Positions 23,775 through 33,063 of a stretch of DNA of 33,063 nt are shown here, one piece after another (the first letter of the stretch is position 1; each line of letters starts with the position of its first letter). The stretch is from Salinivibrio proteolyticus. GTDB lineage: Bacteria > Pseudomonadota > Gammaproteobacteria > Enterobacterales > Vibrionaceae. A program made the position numbers and the translations under genes. The stretch covers positions 189,988 to 223,050 of the forward strand of contig NZ_MUFP01000007.1 in NCBI RefSeq assembly GCF_001996165.1, written 5' to 3'. Under the pieces are notes generated by a model. It ran no database searches. It had not been told where the DNA came from and saw only the letters and a list, made by a program, of their open reading frames with translations.

Positions 23775-25100
23775 GTGAAGATAAGAAGTACCGCACTGGT
23801 TAAAGGATTTCGCCAATCGGCGCCGTATGTCAATGCTCACCGAGATAAAACCGCGGTGATCATGCTGGGTGGCGAAGCCATGGCGGATGAGAACTTTCAG
23901 AATATCGTCAATGATATCGCGCTACTCAATAGCCTAGGCATGAAGCTGGTCTTGGTCTTCGGCGCCCGCCCGCAAATCAATCGCACCTTAAATCAGTACG
24001 GCCTGGAAACACCATATCACAAAGGAATACGCATCACCGACAGCCACGCGCTTGAAGTGGTCAAACAAGCCGCCGGCCAAGTGCAGCTCGACATTACGGC
24101 GCGTTTATCCATGGGACTCAACAATACGCCCATGGCGGGCGCTCAAATTAATGTGATCAGTGGCAATTTTGTCATCGCGCAACCGTTGGGCGTCGATGAA
24201 GGGATTGATTACTGCCATAGTGGCAAAATTCGCCGCATCGACATTGACGGCATTCAGCGCCAGCTTGATCAAAACGCGATCGTACTGATGGGGCCGGTTG
24301 CCAGCTCAGTGACGGGGGAATGCTTTAACCTCACCTCCGAAGAAGTAGCGACTCAAGTCGCGATTCGGTTACGCGCAGACAAGTTGATTGGCTTTTGCTC
24401 CGAACAAGGGGTCTTAAACCAAGACAATGAGGTGATTTCTGAGTTACTCCCTACCCAAGCCCAACCGCTTTTAGAAGCCAGAGAAGCCGCTGGCGATACT
24501 GGCTCTGGCACCAGTCGCTTTTTACGAGGCGCGATTGCTGCGTGTCGGGCGGGGGTTACGCGTAGCCATTTGATCAGCTATAAAAAAGACGGCGCCTTGA
24601 TCCAAGAGCTGTTCTCGATTGAGGGGATCGGCACCCAGATCGTGATGGAGCGTGCCGAAAAAGTGCGCCAAGCCCAGATTGACGATATCGGTGGGATCTT
24701 GGATTTGATCCGCCCGTTGGAGCAACAAGGGATCCTAGTGCGCCGCTCACGAGAACAATTGGAGCAAGAAATCCCCCGCTTTACCATCATCGAACGGGAT
24801 GGATTAGTGATAGGCTGCGCTGCCCTCTACCCATTTAGTGAAGCGCGCACCGGCGAGATGGCATGCGTCGCCATTCATCCGGATTATCGTGATGGTGACC
24901 GCGGCGTCATGCTCCTCAATCACCTCAAGCAACGTGCCAAAGCCAAAGGGCTCGAAACCATTTTTGTGCTCACCACCCACAGTCTGCATTGGTTTTTGGA
25001 ACAAGGCTTTTTGCTCTCCGATGTATCAGCACTCCCCAACACTCGCCAAGAGCTGTACAACTATCAGCGTCGCTCTAAGGTGCTGACTTTAGCGCTTTAG
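23775..25100 (+). CDS. argA: N-acetylglutamate synthase ArgA
   Basis: ArgA makes N-acetylglutamate from acetyl-CoA and glutamate, the first and feedback-inhibited step of arginine synthesis. The 441-residue protein is collinear with E. coli ArgA (443): an amino-acid-kinase-like N-terminal domain ([60 protein letters not shown]), then [18 protein letters not shown] and a C-terminal GNAT acetyltransferase domain ([33 protein letters not shown]). The start is GTG at 23775, matching the family's N-terminus ([20 protein letters not shown]); the ribosome binding site is weak. It converges with recD, leaving 15 bases between the stops, as in other gammaproteobacteria. Confidence 0.96.
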   Translation: MKIRSTALVKGFRQSAPYVNAHRDKTAVIMLGGEAMADENFQNIVNDIALLNSLGMKLVLVFGARPQINRTLNQYGLETPYHKGIRITDSHALEVVKQAAGQVQLDITARLSMGLNNTPMAGAQINVISGNFVIAQPLGVDEGIDYCHSGKIRRIDIDGIQRQLDQNAIVLMGPVASSVTGECFNLTSEEVATQVAIRLRADKLIGFCSEQGVLNQDNEVISELLPTQAQPLLEAREAAGDTGSGTSRFLRGAIAACRAGVTRSHLISYKKDGALIQELFSIEGIGTQIVMERAEKVRQAQIDDIGGILDLIRPLEQQGILVRRSREQLEQEIPRFTIIERDGLVIGCAALYPFSEARTGEMACVAIHPDYRDGDRGVMLLNHLKQRAKAKGLETIFVLTTHSLHWFLEQGFLLSDVSALPNTRQELYNYQRRSKVLTLAL

Positions 25101-25115
25101 CGGGTTTCGCCACGC

Positions 25116-26954
25116 TCAAGGGGCCAATAAGGCATCCGGCAAACCACTATAACGGGCGGTGCGTGCCCCCACACCGTGGCGCAGCACCGGCCAAGACGCG
25201 TAAAGATCAAGCTGGCGCTTCGCCCGCGTGATGCCGGTGTAAATGAGCTCGCGGGTGATCACCGGTGAAATGGCAGGCGGACACACCAGCACTGTGTGCG
25301 CAAACTCAGAGCCCTGTGATTTATGCACCGTCATCGCAAACGCGGTTTGATGGGCGGGCAGACGGCTGGCAAGCAAATAGCGCACCTCGCCATCGTGGGT
25401 TTCAAACGCCACACGCGTGATCCCTTCATGCTGCACCGCAATCCCAATATCACCGTTATACAACCCCAGAGCATGATCGTTTTGCAAAATCATGATTGGT
25501 CGGCCGTGATACCAGGTGTCACGCTCTTTGGCGATCAGCCCTGCCGACGCCAAGTGCTGCTCAATGGCTTGGTTGAGCCCAGCGACGCCAAACGGACCTT
25601 CAGTCAATGCGCATAACAATCGAAATTGGCTAAAGGCACTCAGCACATCCACCATTGATGACGGGGTTTCGAGCCTCGCATTATCGAGTGTCGTTAAGTA
25701 ATCGCGATATCCTGCCACCGCTTGTTGCATCAAGGTCTGATAACTGTCATCACTCAGTACATGGTGAGTAATATCGCCATAGCCGCGTTTTAACACCGCC
25801 CCCACCTCGGCCATCTCTCCTCGGTTCACCGCAAAGGCGAGCTGGCCAATGCCGGATTGGGCATCAAAACGATAACTTTTGCGCAGCAAACACAAGGCAC
25901 TGGCAATCGCTGGCGCGTGCGGATTTTCGGGTACGTCAAAGCCTGTTAACTGCCTTAAACGCGCCGCCTGCGCCGCAGGATAGCCGGCCTCGGCGTACTG
26001 ACAAATATCCCCTAGCACCGCCCCCGCTTCCACAGAGGCAAGCTGATCTTTATCCCCCAGCAAAATAATGCGTGTTGAGGGCGCCAAGGCATCGAACAGC
26101 TGTGCCATCAAGGGCAAGTCCACCATCGAGGCTTCATCGACAATCAACACATCCGCATGCACGGGGTTATTTTTATGATGGCGAAACGCCACCCGCTGCG
26201 GAATCGCCCCTAATAATCGGTGAATGGTACTGGCTTGGGTCGGCAGCGCCGCTTTTACGTCATGATCAACAGGCAAGGCGGCAATCGCCCGCCCTAGTGA
26301 TTCAGTCAATCGGTTAGCGGCTTTACCGGTCGGAGCGACCAGTTTGATGGTGAGCGCTGCAGACGTTGCGCGTTCAGCGTGGTGCGACGCCACCAGCGCC
26401 GCCAACAAACGGGCGACGGTGGTGGTTTTCCCCGTGCCCGGCCCTCCCGAAATCACCGCAAACGGCTGGGTCAACGCGGTGGCTGCCGCCACTTTTTGCC
26501 AATCAATCTCCGCCTGTGAGGCGGCAAATAAGCTATCTAGGGTTTGTCTAGCCTCATCCGGTACCGATAGCGCCGTGAGACGCTGGCGAATATGCCCCGC
26601 CACTTGCTGCTCGGCATGCCAGTAGCGATGCAAATACAATCGATGCCCGGCAAGCACCAAGGGCGTTGACTGCATCCCATCGGACACGACTGCGGCCTGC
26701 GCCAATTGCTCGCTTGGCGCTTGGCTATCAATATGTTCCAGCAAGGGCTGCCACGCGACATCGCTGGGTGGCTGCCACTGGTGCAAGTCAAGGCAGACAT
26801 GGCCTTTGCCCACTTCGCGACTCAACAGTGCCGCCCATACTGTGATAGCGGCCTTGTCTAACTGAGTTTCTTCTTCACCCATCAAACAAGCAAATTGCAC
26901 ATCAATCGCCCGCAATTCCCCACGCTGGTAAAGTGCCATTAATGCTTGCTTCAT
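25116..26954 (-). CDS. recD: exodeoxyribonuclease V alpha subunit RecD
   Basis: RecD is the fast 5'-3' helicase of RecBCD, which resects double-strand breaks and is reset at Chi. The 612-residue protein (E. coli 608) has the N-terminal RecB-interacting region, the Walker A motif SGGPGTGKTTTVARLLA with K176, IVDEASMVDLPL as Walker B, LLGDKDQLASVEAGAVLGD, and the late helicase motifs TVHKSQGSEFAH and YTGITRAKRQLDLY. Its ATG overlaps the recB stop (ATGA), so translation is coupled and subunit ratio is probably set that way. Confidence 0.97.
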   Translation of the reverse strand: MKQALMALYQRGELRAIDVQFACLMGEEETQLDKAAITVWAALLSREVGKGHVCLDLHQWQPPSDVAWQPLLEHIDSQAPSEQLAQAAVVSDGMQSTPLVLAGHRLYLHRYWHAEQQVAGHIRQRLTALSVPDEARQTLDSLFAASQAEIDWQKVAAATALTQPFAVISGGPGTGKTTTVARLLAALVASHHAERATSAALTIKLVAPTGKAANRLTESLGRAIAALPVDHDVKAALPTQASTIHRLLGAIPQRVAFRHHKNNPVHADVLIVDEASMVDLPLMAQLFDALAPSTRIILLGDKDQLASVEAGAVLGDICQYAEAGYPAAQAARLRQLTGFDVPENPHAPAIASALCLLRKSYRFDAQSGIGQLAFAVNRGEMAEVGAVLKRGYGDITHHVLSDDSYQTLMQQAVAGYRDYLTTLDNARLETPSSMVDVLSAFSQFRLLCALTEGPFGVAGLNQAIEQHLASAGLIAKERDTWYHGRPIMILQNDHALGLYNGDIGIAVQHEGITRVAFETHDGEVRYLLASRLPAHQTAFAMTVHKSQGSEFAHTVLVCPPAISPVITRELIYTGITRAKRQLDLYASWPVLRHGVGARTARYSGLPDALLAP

Positions 26955-29900
26955 ACCGACTCTCCAGCAAAGAGGTTGTCCAAGGCGTCAATCAGTGCCT
27001 TATCGGGACGGTGCGCGAATACGCCGGTCTCGCCGCTATCGCTGGCGCCCCGTAAAAAGAAATAAAACACGCCCCCCACATGGGTGTCGTAGTCATAATC
27101 TGGGATCCGCTGGCGCAAAAAGCGGTGCAACGCCAAGGTATAGATCTGGTACTGAAAGTCGTATCGGTGCGCGATCATCGCCTCTTTGAGCGCCTCAGGA
27201 TGGTAATCGGCCACGCTATCCCCCAAATGGTTCGACTTCCAATCCAGCACGTAATACTTGCCATCGGCGCGGAAGGTTAAATCGATAAAGCCTTTTAGCA
27301 TCCCGCGCGCCGTGTCAAAGGTGAGCTGGCCAGCGCGGGCAGACAATGCATCATACCGTGCGGCGAGTCGGTTCAGTCGCTGGCAGTCCAGTGCGGCCAA
27401 AGGCATCACGAACTCCATCTCCGTTAATCGACTGGCATTATCAATTTGGTTCAGCCTCAGCCCTTGCTCATTGAGCGGGTGTTTCAATACCTGTGTCATC
27501 CACTGCTGCAATATCGGGCACCACTGTGGGTCATAGTTTTCCAAGCTAAGATGATGGGTAATAAGCTCAGCGATTTCTTCACTCATCAAATCGGAGGTAA
27601 AGTCCACTTCTTCAAATAGGGTGTGTAAAAAGGTACCGGCTCGCGCGCCTTTGGGAAACGCAAAAACTGACCAAGGCTCCACCGCCACATCCAGTGTCTC
27701 CTCATCGGCGAGGTCATCGTCCGCGTCCAAGTCGTAACTGGCTAATGTTGGTAAAGCGCTGATATGATGGCTTTGTTTTAACAGCCCTGAGTAACTGGTT
27801 AAGCGCCACTGACGGTCAATCTTGCCGTCAAACTGACGCGCGCTTAGCGCCTCATGCGCCCCCGTTTGAGGGGCATAACGGCTATCATCTGGCTCAGGTG
27901 GCGCGACCACAGCCACCGCATCGCTCGCGCTCGCTAATCCAGCCAAACTCTCGGCCAGAAGGCTAGCATCACCGGCTTCTCCATGCTGGAGCAAATACCC
28001 AAGGGCCGTTAGGTGCAAGGCCGAATCTTTTTGCCGACTGTTACCTTGTTTAAGAGGCGCACAGCCGATAAAACACCCATACACAGCGCGCGTGACCGCC
28101 ACGTACAGCAAGCGGATATCTTCAGCCAGCCGCTCTTTTTCAGCCCGTTCTTTGCCTTCATCGACATTATCCAACGCCAGCACCGGCTGATACTGTTCAT
28201 CATGATAAAACGGTTGGCTGCTTTCGCGATACTGACAAGCGAACGGCAAGTAAACCAGATCGTATTCCAAGCCTTTCGATTTATGGATGGTGACGATTTG
28301 CACCAAATCACGCTCCGACTCCAACCGCACCTGCTGCTCTTCCGATTGTTGAGCCGGCTCGGCCATTCGCTCTTGTAGCCAGCGGATCAGCGCGTGTGGG
28401 TTGTCCAATTGCTGGCTGGCACTTTGCAGCAACTCCGCGATATGCAAAAAGTCGGTCACACAGCGCTCGCCTTGCGGCATCGCCAACCAGTTTTCTGCCA
28501 CTTGGCGAGCACTGGCGACTTGGCGAAGCATCGGCATCACCCCTCGGCGCTGCCAAGTGTCACGGTAATGGCTAAAGGCCACCACCTCTTGCTCCCACAA
28601 GGCTTCGTCTTGATTGAGTAACGCCAGCTGCTCGGCGGTCAAGCCAAATAAGGGGCTGGCTAGTGCCGCCCGCAACTTACGCTCGTTTTCAGGCTGCATC
28701 ACCGCCACTAAGATGCGCTCAATATCACTGGCGACAGGGCTGGCGAACACATTATCACGGTTAGAAAGATAGACAGACGCCACGCCTTTTTCGGCCAGCG
28801 CTTGCTTGACCAGCTGTGCCTCGCGTCCGGTGCGCACCAACACAGCGATATTGTGCGGCTGAATTTCGGCTTGGCCGGAAGGAGTTTGTAGATAACTATT
28901 GCCCGCCACCGATTGATTGAGTACCTGAGTGATATGCTGTGCGGTACTCACCGCTAAGGTCTGTTCAAAATCTTGCTTGCCACACAATTCATCCGGGCTG
29001 TGATGCCAAAAGGTGAGCGCGGGCTGCTCGTTTCCCTCCACCACCAGCGCTTTTTGTTTGGCACTAGGCGAAGAGGCCACCGCTAAAAAGGGAATGCTGT
29101 CTTGATAAACGAACGGCGCCTTAGCACGTGAGAACAAGGCATTGACCCCGCTCACCATACCATCTGTCGAGCGCCAGTTAGTGGCAAGGTTGTAGTGATC
29201 ACTCACCTGCGCACGGGCATGAATATAGGTGAAGATGTCGGCACCACGGAAGGCATAAATCGCCTGCTTAGGGTCGCCAATCATCATTAAACCGGTACGC
29301 TCCCCCCCTTCTTCTTGATCTTCGAATACAGGGGCATCGTCCGCCACTGGCGGCTGATAGACAGTGCTAAAAATCTGATATTGCAGTGGGTCGGTGTCTT
29401 GGAATTCATCAATCATTGCCACCGGATATAAGCTGCGAATACGTGCAGCCAACTGACCTTGGCTATCTTGGTCAAGTGCGCTGGCAAGTTGAGAAAGGAG
29501 ATCGTCAAACGAGAGCCACCCTTGGCGACGTTTTTCTTGGCGGAGCAGCTGCCGCACTTCTTTAATCGCCAGTGCGGTCAATCCCGGTTTTAACGTCGGC
29601 GGCTGATCAACCAATGCCTGAATTTGGTCAAATAGCGCCAGACTCGGTGGCTCAGCTTTACTCTTGGCCGCTAATGTCTGTTGGGCGAATTTTTCCAATT
29701 TGTCGGGCAATTGGTAATCAAGCGTCTCGGCATTGGCCCATTGTTCCATCGCATTAAGCCAGTTCGCCAAATGATCTTTACGGTAGCTACGGCCATCGAG
29801 CTTGGCGGCGCTGAGCTGGTCGGTGATCTGCTCCCCCGCCTCGCGCCATGCGCGCTTCACCGCATCAATATTGGCAATCGCCGCTTGGTGTGCCGCCATG

Positions 29901-30532
29901 AGATCTTCGCCGAGCTCAGGCGCCTTGACCATCACTTCCGGCCCGGATAAATAGGGCACAATCTCTTTTAATAAGGCCTCTGGCGCGGGCCAGTAGCTGC
30001 TCACCACACCGGCTAACGATTTAGGCAACGGATAAAAACGACGACGCCAAAAATCGGCCGCCGCGCGCGCTTTAATTTGTCGCTCGTCGGTGACAAATTC
30101 ATGACTGAACAGGCTGCCCGATTCAAACGCATTTTGGGTCAGCATCCGCTGACAAAAACCGTGAATGGTATAGATAGCCGCTTCGTCCATCTGACGCTCG
30201 GCCTCTAACAGTCGCTGCGCCGCGGTTTTATGATCGCTTACCTCTGCAAGCAAAGGCTCAATGATAGGGTCGCCACTCTCTCCGCGCATAAAGGCAAAAC
30301 GCGCCTCATGAATGCGACGCCGAATACGGTCTTTCAGCTCTTGGGTTGCCGCTTCGGTAAAAGTCACCACCAGTATTTGCTCGACCCGACACGGCGCTGC
30401 GCGGCCATGCCCAAGCAACAATCGCAGGTACAAGCCAGCAATAGTAAATGTTTTGCCGGTGCCGGCGGAGGCTTCGATCAATCGGACGCCATCAAGTGGC
30501 AAGGTGAGCGGGTTGAGGATCTGCGGTTCCAT
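26951..30532 (-). CDS. recB: exodeoxyribonuclease V beta subunit RecB
   Basis: RecB is the 3'-5' helicase and the nuclease of RecBCD and loads RecA after Chi. The 1193-residue protein (E. coli 1180) has Walker A in IEASAGTGKTFTIAGLYLRL (residues 20-28), AMIDEFQDTDPLQYQIF, MMIGDPKQAIYAFRGADIFT, LATNWRSTDGMV, VTIHKSKGLEYDLVYLP, and LLYVAVTRAVYGC. The C-terminal nuclease centre is YYVLDWKSNHLG with D1097 and K1099, equal to E. coli D1080 and K1082. The unusual point is upstream: recC is absent there; a terminator and a secreted metallohydrolase gene precede recB, so it should have its own promoter. Confidence 0.97.
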   Translation of the reverse strand: MEPQILNPLTLPLDGVRLIEASAGTGKTFTIAGLYLRLLLGHGRAAPCRVEQILVVTFTEAATQELKDRIRRRIHEARFAFMRGESGDPIIEPLLAEVSDHKTAAQRLLEAERQMDEAAIYTIHGFCQRMLTQNAFESGSLFSHEFVTDERQIKARAAADFWRRRFYPLPKSLAGVVSSYWPAPEALLKEIVPYLSGPEVMVKAPELGEDLMAAHQAAIANIDAVKRAWREAGEQITDQLSAAKLDGRSYRKDHLANWLNAMEQWANAETLDYQLPDKLEKFAQQTLAAKSKAEPPSLALFDQIQALVDQPPTLKPGLTALAIKEVRQLLRQEKRRQGWLSFDDLLSQLASALDQDSQGQLAARIRSLYPVAMIDEFQDTDPLQYQIFSTVYQPPVADDAPVFEDQEEGGERTGLMMIGDPKQAIYAFRGADIFTYIHARAQVSDHYNLATNWRSTDGMVSGVNALFSRAKAPFVYQDSIPFLAVASSPSAKQKALVVEGNEQPALTFWHHSPDELCGKQDFEQTLAVSTAQHITQVLNQSVAGNSYLQTPSGQAEIQPHNIAVLVRTGREAQLVKQALAEKGVASVYLSNRDNVFASPVASDIERILVAVMQPENERKLRAALASPLFGLTAEQLALLNQDEALWEQEVVAFSHYRDTWQRRGVMPMLRQVASARQVAENWLAMPQGERCVTDFLHIAELLQSASQQLDNPHALIRWLQERMAEPAQQSEEQQVRLESERDLVQIVTIHKSKGLEYDLVYLPFACQYRESSQPFYHDEQYQPVLALDNVDEGKERAEKERLAEDIRLLYVAVTRAVYGCFIGCAPLKQGNSRQKDSALHLTALGYLLQHGEAGDASLLAESLAGLASASDAVAVVAPPEPDDSRYAPQTGAHEALSARQFDGKIDRQWRLTSYSGLLKQSHHISALPTLASYDLDADDDLADEETLDVAVEPWSVFAFPKGARAGTFLHTLFEEVDFTSDLMSEEIAELITHHLSLENYDPQWCPILQQWMTQVLKHPLNEQGLRLNQIDNASRLTEMEFVMPLAALDCQRLNRLAARYDALSARAGQLTFDTARGMLKGFIDLTFRADGKYYVLDWKSNHLGDSVADYHPEALKEAMIAHRYDFQYQIYTLALHRFLRQRIPDYDYDTHVGGVFYFFLRGASDSGETGVFAHRPDKALIDALDNLFAGESV

Positions 30533-30562
30533 ATCATTATTTCATCGCCTAGTCTGCTCGCT

Positions 30563-30571
30563 ATTGTAGCA
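30563..30571 (-). promoter_or_regulatory. possible extended -10 promoter of recB
   Basis: On the minus strand, TGCTACAAT gives an extended -10 (TGN followed by TACAAT, five of six to consensus), about 30 bases before the recB ATG. No good -35 is seen, which extended -10 promoters tolerate. A promoter is needed here because a terminator lies just upstream. Confidence 0.4.
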
Positions 30572-30634
30572 ACCCCTTGGGGGAAAACATATTCTGGCCG
30601 AGACAATCAAGCGGAGCCTACTAACGTCACGATC

Positions 30635-30659
30635 AAAAAAGGCCAGCATGGCTGGCCTT
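30635..30659 (-). terminator. intrinsic terminator after the metallohydrolase gene
   Basis: Read on the minus strand, AAGGCCAGC and GCTGGCCTT form a perfect nine-base stem with a CAT loop and run into a T tract (six T in 30640-30635). It lies 25 bases after the stop of the metallohydrolase gene and about 100 bases before recB, separating the two transcription units. Confidence 0.92.
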
Positions 30660-30683
30660 GGTTCATTGATTGAGACGTAACGC

Positions 30684-32930
30684 TTACGACTGAAGCCAAA
30701 CTGGGTTGGTCCATGCCGTGCTGCCGTCTTTGTCTTCCACTTCTAGGTTGATCCAACCTTCTGCATCCGCAGGAATAGGCAGTGATAGCTCAAGGCGCTG
30801 TGTACTCTCTTCGGGGTTAATGGTGATGCTGTTTAGCACCTCACCACCTTGACCGATTAAACGTACTTCTTTGAGACCATCCGCGGCGACCACGTTAATA
30901 TCCCATTTATCACCTGCCTTGGCGGTTTCACCAAACATGATGTTTTGTGGGTACAAGATTGGTCCCTGTGTGGCATAGCCGTAACCGGCTTTTAACGCTT
31001 TGGCAAAGGCGAGCGGCGTCAATTCGCCGTCAACGTGCGCCATCATACGAATACGACCGGTAAGCTGGTTCCACGCATCATGGGTATCGGTACCGGCTGT
31101 GAGGTACATGGCTTCGCCGCTATCCCACATATCATGCGCTTTCTTCAAGGTCGGCTCGTTATCGACACGTGCGTTGAGCTCCATCAGGTCGAAACGGTCG
31201 GTCTTACCACCCGGCACCGCATCCTTAGCGATATTGGTGAAGTAGCCATAATCGTTATATGGGTGGTTCATCGGCACCACTTCTGCGCCCATCTCATGCG
31301 CGGCATCAATCAAGGTGTGCACGTCATCAGTACCCGGATCGACCGTCAGCGCGGCGCCATTGTCGATGGGGAATGGGTTCATGTGTCCCCACGATGGTGA
31401 GATCTCAATCGATGGAATGAAAGGTACGCCACGTTTTGCTGATAAGTCAGCAAACACTTTGTGATTAATGGTGGAATCGTGATCGCTGATAAAGGTCAGA
31501 TCCAAGTCAGTTGCCAACTGAGCACGCACTACGATTTCTGGAGGTGTTACCCCTTCCAGCACATTGCCGTGGTGGTGCAAATCAGCGCCATACCAATGGT
31601 TACGGTTCGGGAAAGTCACCTGAGGCACTTTCACCACTTGTTGGTTGGTTTTGCCCGACTCGAGCGTTACATCCAAAGTTTGTGATTCTGCAGTAAAGCC
31701 CGCACCGGCGTTAATGCCTAACTTGTATTCACCCGGTGCCAGTTTTAGCTCGGCATGGCCTGCAGGCAGCAAATCAGTGAAGAAGGTACGCTTACCCAAA
31801 AATTCAACCGGTGGCGCTTGGCCTTCAATGATAGTCACACGCGCATCCTTGGCTACACCAGAGGTCGCTTCTTCCACGTTAAGCGCAAGCGTTGCTGGGC
31901 TTTTCAGCGATGTGAAGTCCAATGTTTGTTCACTGTCAGCACTCACGGTAATAGATTGCGGTTGGCTATTCGCATGTCCTGTTGCCGTGCCATACACTTG
32001 GTACTTACCTTCTGGCAATGCCATGTTGTATTGACCCTCTTTGGCAAGCGTCCACGCGTAAGGGTGACCGTCTTTCTCAATCATCACAATCGCATCGGCA
32101 GGCACGTTACCGTTGTCGGCACGCAATTGGCCGCTAATGGTGCCCGTCGCTTCGCCATGACGCTCAGCTTCCGCTTTAACAATCGGTGCCATATCGCCGT
32201 TGGGAACAACCTGGAGCTTTGAGTCAAAGGTACGGGTCTCGCCCGCTTTAAGCGTGTGACCCAAATACATATCGCGGCCGTTATATTTGATGCGATCAAA
32301 ATAAGGCGCATGCAGTGCGAAGGCCCAATCACGGTCATACGCCACCATGCGATCGGCAAGGGCGTCATCCGCCATCGCTTCTTCATTGCCTTCAAGGCCC
32401 GGCACTGCGAACTGATAACCCGTATCCGGCCAAATCGTGTGGCCTGATTCCAGCTCAAGATCGTCTTCGCCTTGGTTGGTCATCACGGTTTTCAGCCCAA
32501 TCGAATCAGAGCCTGCTTCCAAGGTATACCAAGTGGTAATGTCGACCTTGTCGAAGTTACGGCTCACTTTGATCACCGCTTTTTCATCGCTGTCTTCCAC
32601 AATCTCAATCGACTTGCGATCGTTCGGCCAAGCCGACCAGCTATTAGGGATGAAATCTGCAAAAGCGACTCGGTCTAGATCAATTTTGCTATTTTTCACC
32701 GCCGCGAGGTCCACCAAGGTACCACGTGGCACGCCCCATGGTGGCGCAGACTCAACCGCCAATGCGAACGCGACATGCTCGTTTTTTACCGTGATATCTT
32801 GGGCGTGTGTTGCCTCGCCATCGGGAATCGCCGTTTTACCCTGTGTAATGCTGACGTCGGCGTGCGCTGAGGCACCCAACAATAGGCCGGACACTAGGGT
32901 CGCCACTGCACTTTTTGAGAATTTATGCAT
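30684..32930 (-). CDS. secreted PHP-type (CehA/McbA family) metallohydrolase
   Basis: This 748-residue protein has a signal peptide (MHKFSKSAVATLVSGLLLGA, then SAHA-D cut). The first ~430 residues are beta-rich, with Ig- or carboxypeptidase-regulatory-like repeats such as LPEGKYQVYGTATG and LAPGEYKLGINAGAG. From residue ~445 a PHP-type metal site follows: GADLHHHGN (H452-H454), FISDHDSTINH (D483, H484, D485), SIEISPSWGHMNPF, VVPMNHPYNDYGYF, and TAGTDTHDAWNQ (D615, H617, D618). These match the CehA/McbA family, whose named members hydrolyse carbaryl or act in phosphonate metabolism; the substrate here is unknown. A C-terminal beta domain ends the chain. AAAGGA precedes the ATG, and a strong terminator follows. 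Confidence 0.88.
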   Translation of the reverse strand: MHKFSKSAVATLVSGLLLGASAHADVSITQGKTAIPDGEATHAQDITVKNEHVAFALAVESAPPWGVPRGTLVDLAAVKNSKIDLDRVAFADFIPNSWSAWPNDRKSIEIVEDSDEKAVIKVSRNFDKVDITTWYTLEAGSDSIGLKTVMTNQGEDDLELESGHTIWPDTGYQFAVPGLEGNEEAMADDALADRMVAYDRDWAFALHAPYFDRIKYNGRDMYLGHTLKAGETRTFDSKLQVVPNGDMAPIVKAEAERHGEATGTISGQLRADNGNVPADAIVMIEKDGHPYAWTLAKEGQYNMALPEGKYQVYGTATGHANSQPQSITVSADSEQTLDFTSLKSPATLALNVEEATSGVAKDARVTIIEGQAPPVEFLGKRTFFTDLLPAGHAELKLAPGEYKLGINAGAGFTAESQTLDVTLESGKTNQQVVKVPQVTFPNRNHWYGADLHHHGNVLEGVTPPEIVVRAQLATDLDLTFISDHDSTINHKVFADLSAKRGVPFIPSIEISPSWGHMNPFPIDNGAALTVDPGTDDVHTLIDAAHEMGAEVVPMNHPYNDYGYFTNIAKDAVPGGKTDRFDLMELNARVDNEPTLKKAHDMWDSGEAMYLTAGTDTHDAWNQLTGRIRMMAHVDGELTPLAFAKALKAGYGYATQGPILYPQNIMFGETAKAGDKWDINVVAADGLKEVRLIGQGGEVLNSITINPEESTQRLELSLPIPADAEGWINLEVEDKDGSTAWTNPVWLQS

Positions 32931-33063
32931 GAAGGCACATCCTTTTTTTCATGATTTGTTATATGAATTTTCGATGACATTGTGCGTTAACTTAATTACA
33001 CGTTCAAATAAAAAACCATCAAAAACCACGAAACAAACCCCAAAAACATACGCACACTAATCT

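Noticed and set aside
30230..30673. Plus-strand open frame of 147 codons over the recB start and leader
   Set aside because: It is antisense to the recB Walker A region and runs through the terminator of the upstream gene; no family features.
32437..33060. Plus-strand open frame of 207 codons
   Set aside because: It is antisense to the metallohydrolase gene, whose signal peptide, metal motifs and ribosome binding site are convincing; the antisense product has no recognisable features.
1..33063. Mobile elements, CRISPR arrays, tRNA or rRNA genes, att sites
   Set aside because: I looked for transposase or integrase motifs, regularly spaced repeats and tRNA-like cloverleaf ends around the three apparent insertions and saw none; diverged remnants cannot be excluded by eye.

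Overview
The window reads as chromosomal DNA from a marine or halophilic gammaproteobacterium of the Vibrionaceae. Supporting signs are the gcvA/GcvB pair with a downstream DUF423 gene and rlmM, the ppnN-xni pair, the csdA-csdE ... tcdA ... mltA ... argA-recD-recB backbone, a DUF2850 protein (a family I associate with vibrios), and a phaB-phaA-phaP-phaC operon in the order I recall from Vibrio. The genus cannot be fixed from the sequence; Salinivibrio or a relative is only a guess. I see no transposase, integrase, tRNA, rRNA or CRISPR array.

Layout. (1) 1-4674, plus strand: the 3' end of a protein with a degenerate GGDEF-like domain, an intact GGDEF diguanylate cyclase, ppnN and xni. (2) 4671-7785, minus strand: gcvA, a KANL3/Tex30-like hydrolase and a DUF423 membrane protein joined by ATGA overlaps, then rlmM, which converges on xni. 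(3) 7786-8167: GcvA operator, GcvB promoter and the GcvB small RNA, divergent from gcvA. (4) 8168-9827: csdA-csdE sulfur-transfer pair. (5) 9828-14668: a 0.5-kb leader with a sigma-54-type promoter, then phaB-phaA-phaP-phaC and a terminator. (6) 14718-16328: two tandem paralogous periplasmic solute-binding-like proteins without a permease. (7) 16329-17141: tcdA, minus strand. (8) 17175-21541: divergent LysR regulator, class III aminotransferase, beta-keto acid cleavage enzyme (BKACE) and an orphan TAXI-type TRAP binding protein. (9) 21570-30532: mltA, a 74-residue unknown, DUF2850, argA, recD and recB. (10) 30684-32930: a large secreted PHP-type (CehA/McbA-like) metallohydrolase upstream of recB, where recC would be expected.

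How it fits together. The conserved csdA-csdE-tcdA-mltA-argA-recD-recB-recC block appears interrupted three times: by the PHA operon plus the binding-protein pair, by the LysR/aminotransferase/BKACE/TAXI group, and by the secreted metallohydrolase. The PHA operon makes polyhydroxybutyrate from acetyl-CoA through acetoacetyl-CoA. The BKACE group is the best candidate for an undescribed pathway: the aminotransferase could make a beta-keto acid from an imported beta-amino acid, and BKACE would cleave it with acetyl-CoA to acetoacetate and a new acyl-CoA. This is inference; no substrate can be read from the sequence.
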